A stretch of 64,000 nucleotides of DNA, taken from an uncultured Eggerthellaceae bacterium. Its GTDB lineage: Bacteria > Actinomycetota > Coriobacteriia > Coriobacteriales > Eggerthellaceae. Positions within the stretch are counted from its first letter, which is position 1, and every line of letters starts with the position of its first letter. Position numbers and translations under genes: made by a program. The DNA lies in NCBI GenBank assembly GCA_944321455.1, contig CALULI010000002.1, forward strand, positions 213,803 through 277,802, read 5' to 3'. Below are positions 61,212-64,000 of this stretch, in pieces. The notes under the pieces were generated by a model. It worked only from the letters and a program-made list of their open reading frames with translations. It ran no database searches and was not told the origin of the DNA.

Positions 61212-62678
61212 CTAGCTGTTAAGAGCGCGGATTTCTTCTTCAGTGAATACACCGTCATTGATCTGTTCAAGGGTCTTGCCCTTAGTTTCAACACCGAGTA
61301 CGCCAACAACGATAGCAGCAACAACAGCAGTTGCGAACGATACACCAAAGATACCAACAGCGCCAAGATCCGTAGCCAAGAAGTACGTGATCCACATTGG
61401 ATTCAAGATAGCACCAATACGGCCGAATGCATTAGCGATACCTGCGCCACGTACCTTAACCTCAGTTGGGAATGGTTCGGACAGATATACGGAGCTTACG
61501 ATCAAGGACCAGTAGTAAACCAGAGCTGCCATTACGAAACCAACAGCCATAATCAAGATGGTCTGATCAGCAGGAATCATTGACCATGCAAAGCCTGCAA
61601 CACCAGAGAGAGGCAACGTGATGCACAGATGAACCTTACGTGGGAACTTGTCGATCAAAGCACTCATGATAGCAACGCCAACAGGGATACCAAGGTTGAT
61701 AACAACAGACATTGCTACAGAATAGGTAACGTCGAAGCCACGGGTTACGAAGATGGTAGGAGTCCAAGAAACGATTGTGTATACACAAACGAAGTTGGTC
61801 CAGCACAATACACAAGCAACAATCAAGCGCTTGAAGAGTTCTTTGTTAGTAAAGAGAACCTTTGTAGGAAGCTGCTTAACCTCACGGCGAGCCATTTCAG
61901 CTTCGATCAATTCGTCAGGAACCTCCTGAACATCATGACCAGCTTTACGAGCTTCATCTTCCCACTTAGCTACCAAAGCACTTGCTTCTTGATAACGATG
62001 CTTCATTGCCAACCAACGAGGAGATTCCTCCATGAACTTGACGAGCAAAATTGCAACAATGAAGCCTGCAACACCGCAGAATACAAAGATTGCACGCCAA
62101 CCAAACATGGGCAATAAAACCAAGGATACAAACGAAGCGAAAGGAGTACCGCAGTTAGCGATCAAGCCTACCCAAGCCTGATATTGGCCACGCTTCGTGG
62201 GCGGCGTGTATTCTGTCAGCGCACTATAACCAGCAGGATATGCAGCACCTAAACCAATACCCATTACAAAACGCATTGCAATAAGGAAATACATATCAGG
62301 AGCTAAACAAGCGCCGATACAACCAGCAGAAAAGATAAGGGTGTTAACAATACAAGCCTTTACACGACCAAAGTAGTCGGAAACCATACCTGCCATAAGG
62401 CCACCACAGAGATAACCAAATGCGGTAATGGAAACAAAGAGCGAATTCAAACCAGCATCGGACCAACCACTAGCAAGCAGTTCCGCAATGATAGGACCAC
62501 CAACATTCATGTCCAGACAGTCGCAGAAGCAAACGCCACCGATGAGCCACATAGCCCTACGCTGAAACTTGCCAGATGGCAGACGGTCGATACGAGCAGC
62601 AACGCCGTGGAATGAACCCTGAATTTCTTCATGGGATAAATTCTCTACACGTGCATTAATGCTAGCCTCAGAACTCAT
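61212..62678 (-). CDS. MFS transporter, sugar/acid porter type
   Basis: 488 residues with twelve predicted membrane helices and a central cytoplasmic loop of about 70 residues. The motif GMVSDYFGRVKA follows helix 2 (the usual D-x-x-GR-R) and ESPRWLAMKHR precedes the central loop, both found in the sugar porter and aromatic-acid symporter groups. It probably imports a sugar, polyol or organic acid with protons. AAGGAGGGAG precedes the ATG. It is about 2.5 kb from the MocA gene on the same strand but separated by an opposite gene and terminators, so it is its own unit. Confidence 0.88.
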   Translation of the reverse strand: MSSEASINARVENLSHEEIQGSFHGVAARIDRLPSGKFQRRAMWLIGGVCFCDCLDMNVGGPIIAELLASGWSDAGLNSLFVSITAFGYLCGGLMAGMVSDYFGRVKACIVNTLIFSAGCIGACLAPDMYFLIAMRFVMGIGLGAAYPAGYSALTEYTPPTKRGQYQAWVGLIANCGTPFASFVSLVLLPMFGWRAIFVFCGVAGFIVAILLVKFMEESPRWLAMKHRYQEASALVAKWEDEARKAGHDVQEVPDELIEAEMARREVKQLPTKVLFTNKELFKRLIVACVLCWTNFVCVYTIVSWTPTIFVTRGFDVTYSVAMSVVINLGIPVGVAIMSALIDKFPRKVHLCITLPLSGVAGFAWSMIPADQTILIMAVGFVMAALVYYWSLIVSSVYLSEPFPTEVKVRGAGIANAFGRIGAILNPMWITYFLATDLGAVGIFGVSFATAVVAAIVVGVLGVETKGKTLEQINDGVFTEEEIRALNS

Positions 62679-62976
62679 AAACTCTCCCTCCTTCTTGATA
62701 GATGTTTTCCTCTCCTCCGATGCGAATGCATCGTGCTTTGAAGCCGGTCACCCCTACTGACCAAATGCTTCATGTTTAATGTAAACATTGAGAACTCGTT
62801 TGACTATTGCGTTGATTTTGAAGATTTAATTAGACTGACTTTAATAAAATGTCCAAAAGTTACGGGCAATAATTTGGCGGATTTTGCCCCAAAAGCACCC
62901 TATAGTAGATACTGCATTAAGAACCTCTGCGTTCAAATGCGCAAGGGAAACACAAGCCCGCAAGGGGAGGAACTCT
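62679..62976. promoter_or_regulatory. Divergent promoter region of MFS and membrane protein genes
   Basis: About 300 bases, AT-rich around 62800-62870. It must hold promoters on both strands; I see no convincing hexamer pairs and no operator-like palindrome. Confidence 0.45.
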
Positions 62977-63615
62977 ATGGCAGATAAAGCAAAAAAGGCT
63001 GAAGAGAAGGCTCGCAAGAAAGCTCATCAGAAAGTTCTTGATCAAGCCGAAAAGGAACAAAAACAGAAAAAACGCCAGCGCGTTATTCGTTATGACGAAA
63101 ACGGAATGCGTATTGGCGACGATGGCTTTCCTATGACTAAAGCGCGCAAGCGCCTTCATTATTTATATGATGGTTATTTCTTTTTAATGGTTATTTCGTT
63201 CTTAGTTGCCGTTGGCATGATTGCAGCCGCATTCTTCCAGGGTCAGCAATTAACTGAATGGGAATTGGTAGCGTATGGCGGCAACCAGTTTGGCAACTTC
63301 AGCGTTGCTACCCTGTTGCGTGTTGAAGCCCTGTTCTTGTTGTTCTTAACCGCAGGTAGTCTCTTTGCCAATATGAAGGGCATGGCATGGCTCTATGACA
63401 AAGCACCCTGGAATCCTGTACGTAACAGCATGTTTGTATTAGGTATTGTTAGCGCACTGTATTTCTTGGGCTTTGCCTTCATTGTTGGTATCCCTGATCC
63501 GTTTTCTTTAATTTCGCTGATTATGGCTGTTCTGATGTATAAGTTCACCAATGATGTTGAAGAAGAGCGCCCAAGTCTAAAGAAGGCAAAGGTAGCACGA
63601 ACCGAAGTTAAATAA
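62977..63615 (+). CDS. Membrane protein with charged N-terminal tail
   Basis: 212 residues from ATG 62977 (GGGGAGGA upstream), in preference to an in-frame start at 62884. The first 65 residues are highly charged Lys/Glu/Ala (helical, possibly coiled-coil), ending in a KTRKR-like junction. Four membrane helices follow: FFLMVISFLVAVGMIAAAFF, LLRVEALFLLFLTAGSLF, NSMFVLGIVSALYFLGFAF and a last one near PFSLISLIMAVLM. I do not recognise the family. It is followed by a terminator, so it is a single-gene unit. Confidence 0.7.
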   Translation: MADKAKKAEEKARKKAHQKVLDQAEKEQKQKKRQRVIRYDENGMRIGDDGFPMTKARKRLHYLYDGYFFLMVISFLVAVGMIAAAFFQGQQLTEWELVAYGGNQFGNFSVATLLRVEALFLLFLTAGSLFANMKGMAWLYDKAPWNPVRNSMFVLGIVSALYFLGFAFIVGIPDPFSLISLIMAVLMYKFTNDVEEERPSLKKAKVARTEVK

Positions 63616-63643
63616 GGATCGAAGAATTCCTTCTTTTATCTCT

Positions 63644-63671
63644 CACCCGCCACCTGGCGGGTGTTTTTTTT
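63644..63671 (+). terminator. Terminator of the membrane protein gene
   Basis: CACCCGCC and GGCGGGTG form an 8-bp stem with a four-base loop followed by eight T, about 30 bases after the stop. Confidence 0.95.
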
Positions 63672-63701
63672 GGGACAAAAAGGCATATAGGACAAAAAAA
63701 T

Positions 63702-63727
63702 GGCCGACCCTTAAAAAAGGATCGGCC
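63702..63727 (-). terminator. Terminator of the gene at the right edge
   Basis: An 11-bp stem (63702-63712 with 63717-63727); one apparent mismatch is a G-U pair on the minus strand. A run of seven T follows there. It fits the 3' end of the minus-strand gene that starts outside the window. Confidence 0.88.
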
Positions 63728-63839
63728 TATAACAACAAAACGCGAGAATGCTTAACGCGGGGAGTCTAGATGCAGGGAAACACCGAGCCTTAAGAAGGCT
63801 AGCTCTTTGAAAAGCATCTCACGCTCCGTGTTAACCCTG

Positions 63840-64000
63840 TTAGTTCTTAGGACGCGTTACCGCTTCAACAATGAAGCCCAGCTTGTCCAAAGAATCGTAG
63901 TAGGTAAAGCGAGCAGATGGATCAACCAGCGATGCGCCTTCCATCCAGATATCAATGCCCTTTTCAGCCATGAGCTTAGTTGCAAGGTCATTGTCATCAA
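63840..64000 (-). CDS. C-terminal part of a VOC-fold (glyoxalase-like) protein
   Basis: The minus strand is open from the right edge to TAA at 63840-63842, giving about 52 C-terminal residues. The end WMEGASLVDPSARFTYYDSL followed by KLGFIVEAV resembles the last beta-strand module of vicinal-oxygen-chelate proteins, with a metal-ligand-type Glu near the end. The 5' part and start lie outside. The family call is tentative because so little is visible. Confidence 0.5.
   Translation of the reverse strand, partial: DDNDLATKLMAEKGIDIWMEGASLVDPSARFTYYDSLDKLGFIVEAVTRPKN

Overview
The window is a gene-dense bacterial chromosome segment of moderate GC (about 50% in most genes, higher inside one giant gene). 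Gene content suggests the class Coriobacteriia (Actinomycetota), most likely an Eggerthellaceae-like strict anaerobe. The pointers are a membrane-anchored, Tat-exported [NiFe] hydrogenase, an Old-Yellow-Enzyme flavoprotein with Fe-S and FAD domains, paired TIM-barrel sugar-phosphate isomerases, a Gfo/Idh/MocA dehydrogenase with an MFS carrier, rubrerythrin, and an LPxTG surface protein. This is judged from gene families, not from a database search.

Layout. 0-2.6 kb: tail of an unrecognised gene, a low-molecular-weight tyrosine phosphatase and an AlbA_2 (Schlafen-type) protein. 2.6-11.2 kb (minus strand): a compact housekeeping run metK-priA-sigA-rlmKL-permease. 11.3-18.7 kb: an ATP-grasp ligase-like protein, a TIGR01906 membrane protein, YqeY, a YczE/cytidylate-kinase fusion, gltX, a polyferredoxin-like protein and a hotdog thioesterase. 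18.8-23.1 kb: mfd and nth. 23.1-36.5 kb: an orphan HTH insertion-sequence-like protein next to a 4275-residue Cna-B/SpaA adhesin ending in LPKTG, whose GC content changes along its length. 36.8-45.6 kb: OYE reductase, two sugar isomerases, a hydrogenase maturation protease, a small membrane protein and the hydrogenase operon (small subunit, large subunit, cytochrome b). 45.9-51.4 kb: rubrerythrin, prephenate dehydratase, then a minus-strand cluster of a P-loop-less AAA-like protein, an Rrf2 regulator and a MutY-like glycosylase lacking the Fe-S cysteines, with a HAD phosphatase nearby. 51.5-58.7 kb: tRNA-Asp and the rod-shape operon mreB-mreC-mreD-mrdA-rodA plus a DUF697 protein. 58.9-64 kb: Gfo/Idh/MocA oxidoreductase, an unrecognised protein, an MFS transporter, a membrane protein and the 3' end of a VOC-fold gene.

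How they work together. The hydrogenase would oxidise H2 outside the membrane and pass electrons through cytochrome b to a quinone pool; reductases of the OYE type are common electron sinks in this group. The isomerases, MocA oxidoreductase and MFS carrier look like parts of a glycoside or polyol catabolic programme, and two of their promoter regions share an 11-base motif. Many transcription units end in clear hairpin terminators, several with a UUCG loop on the transcribed strand. Several intergenic spacers carry short degenerate tandem repeats.
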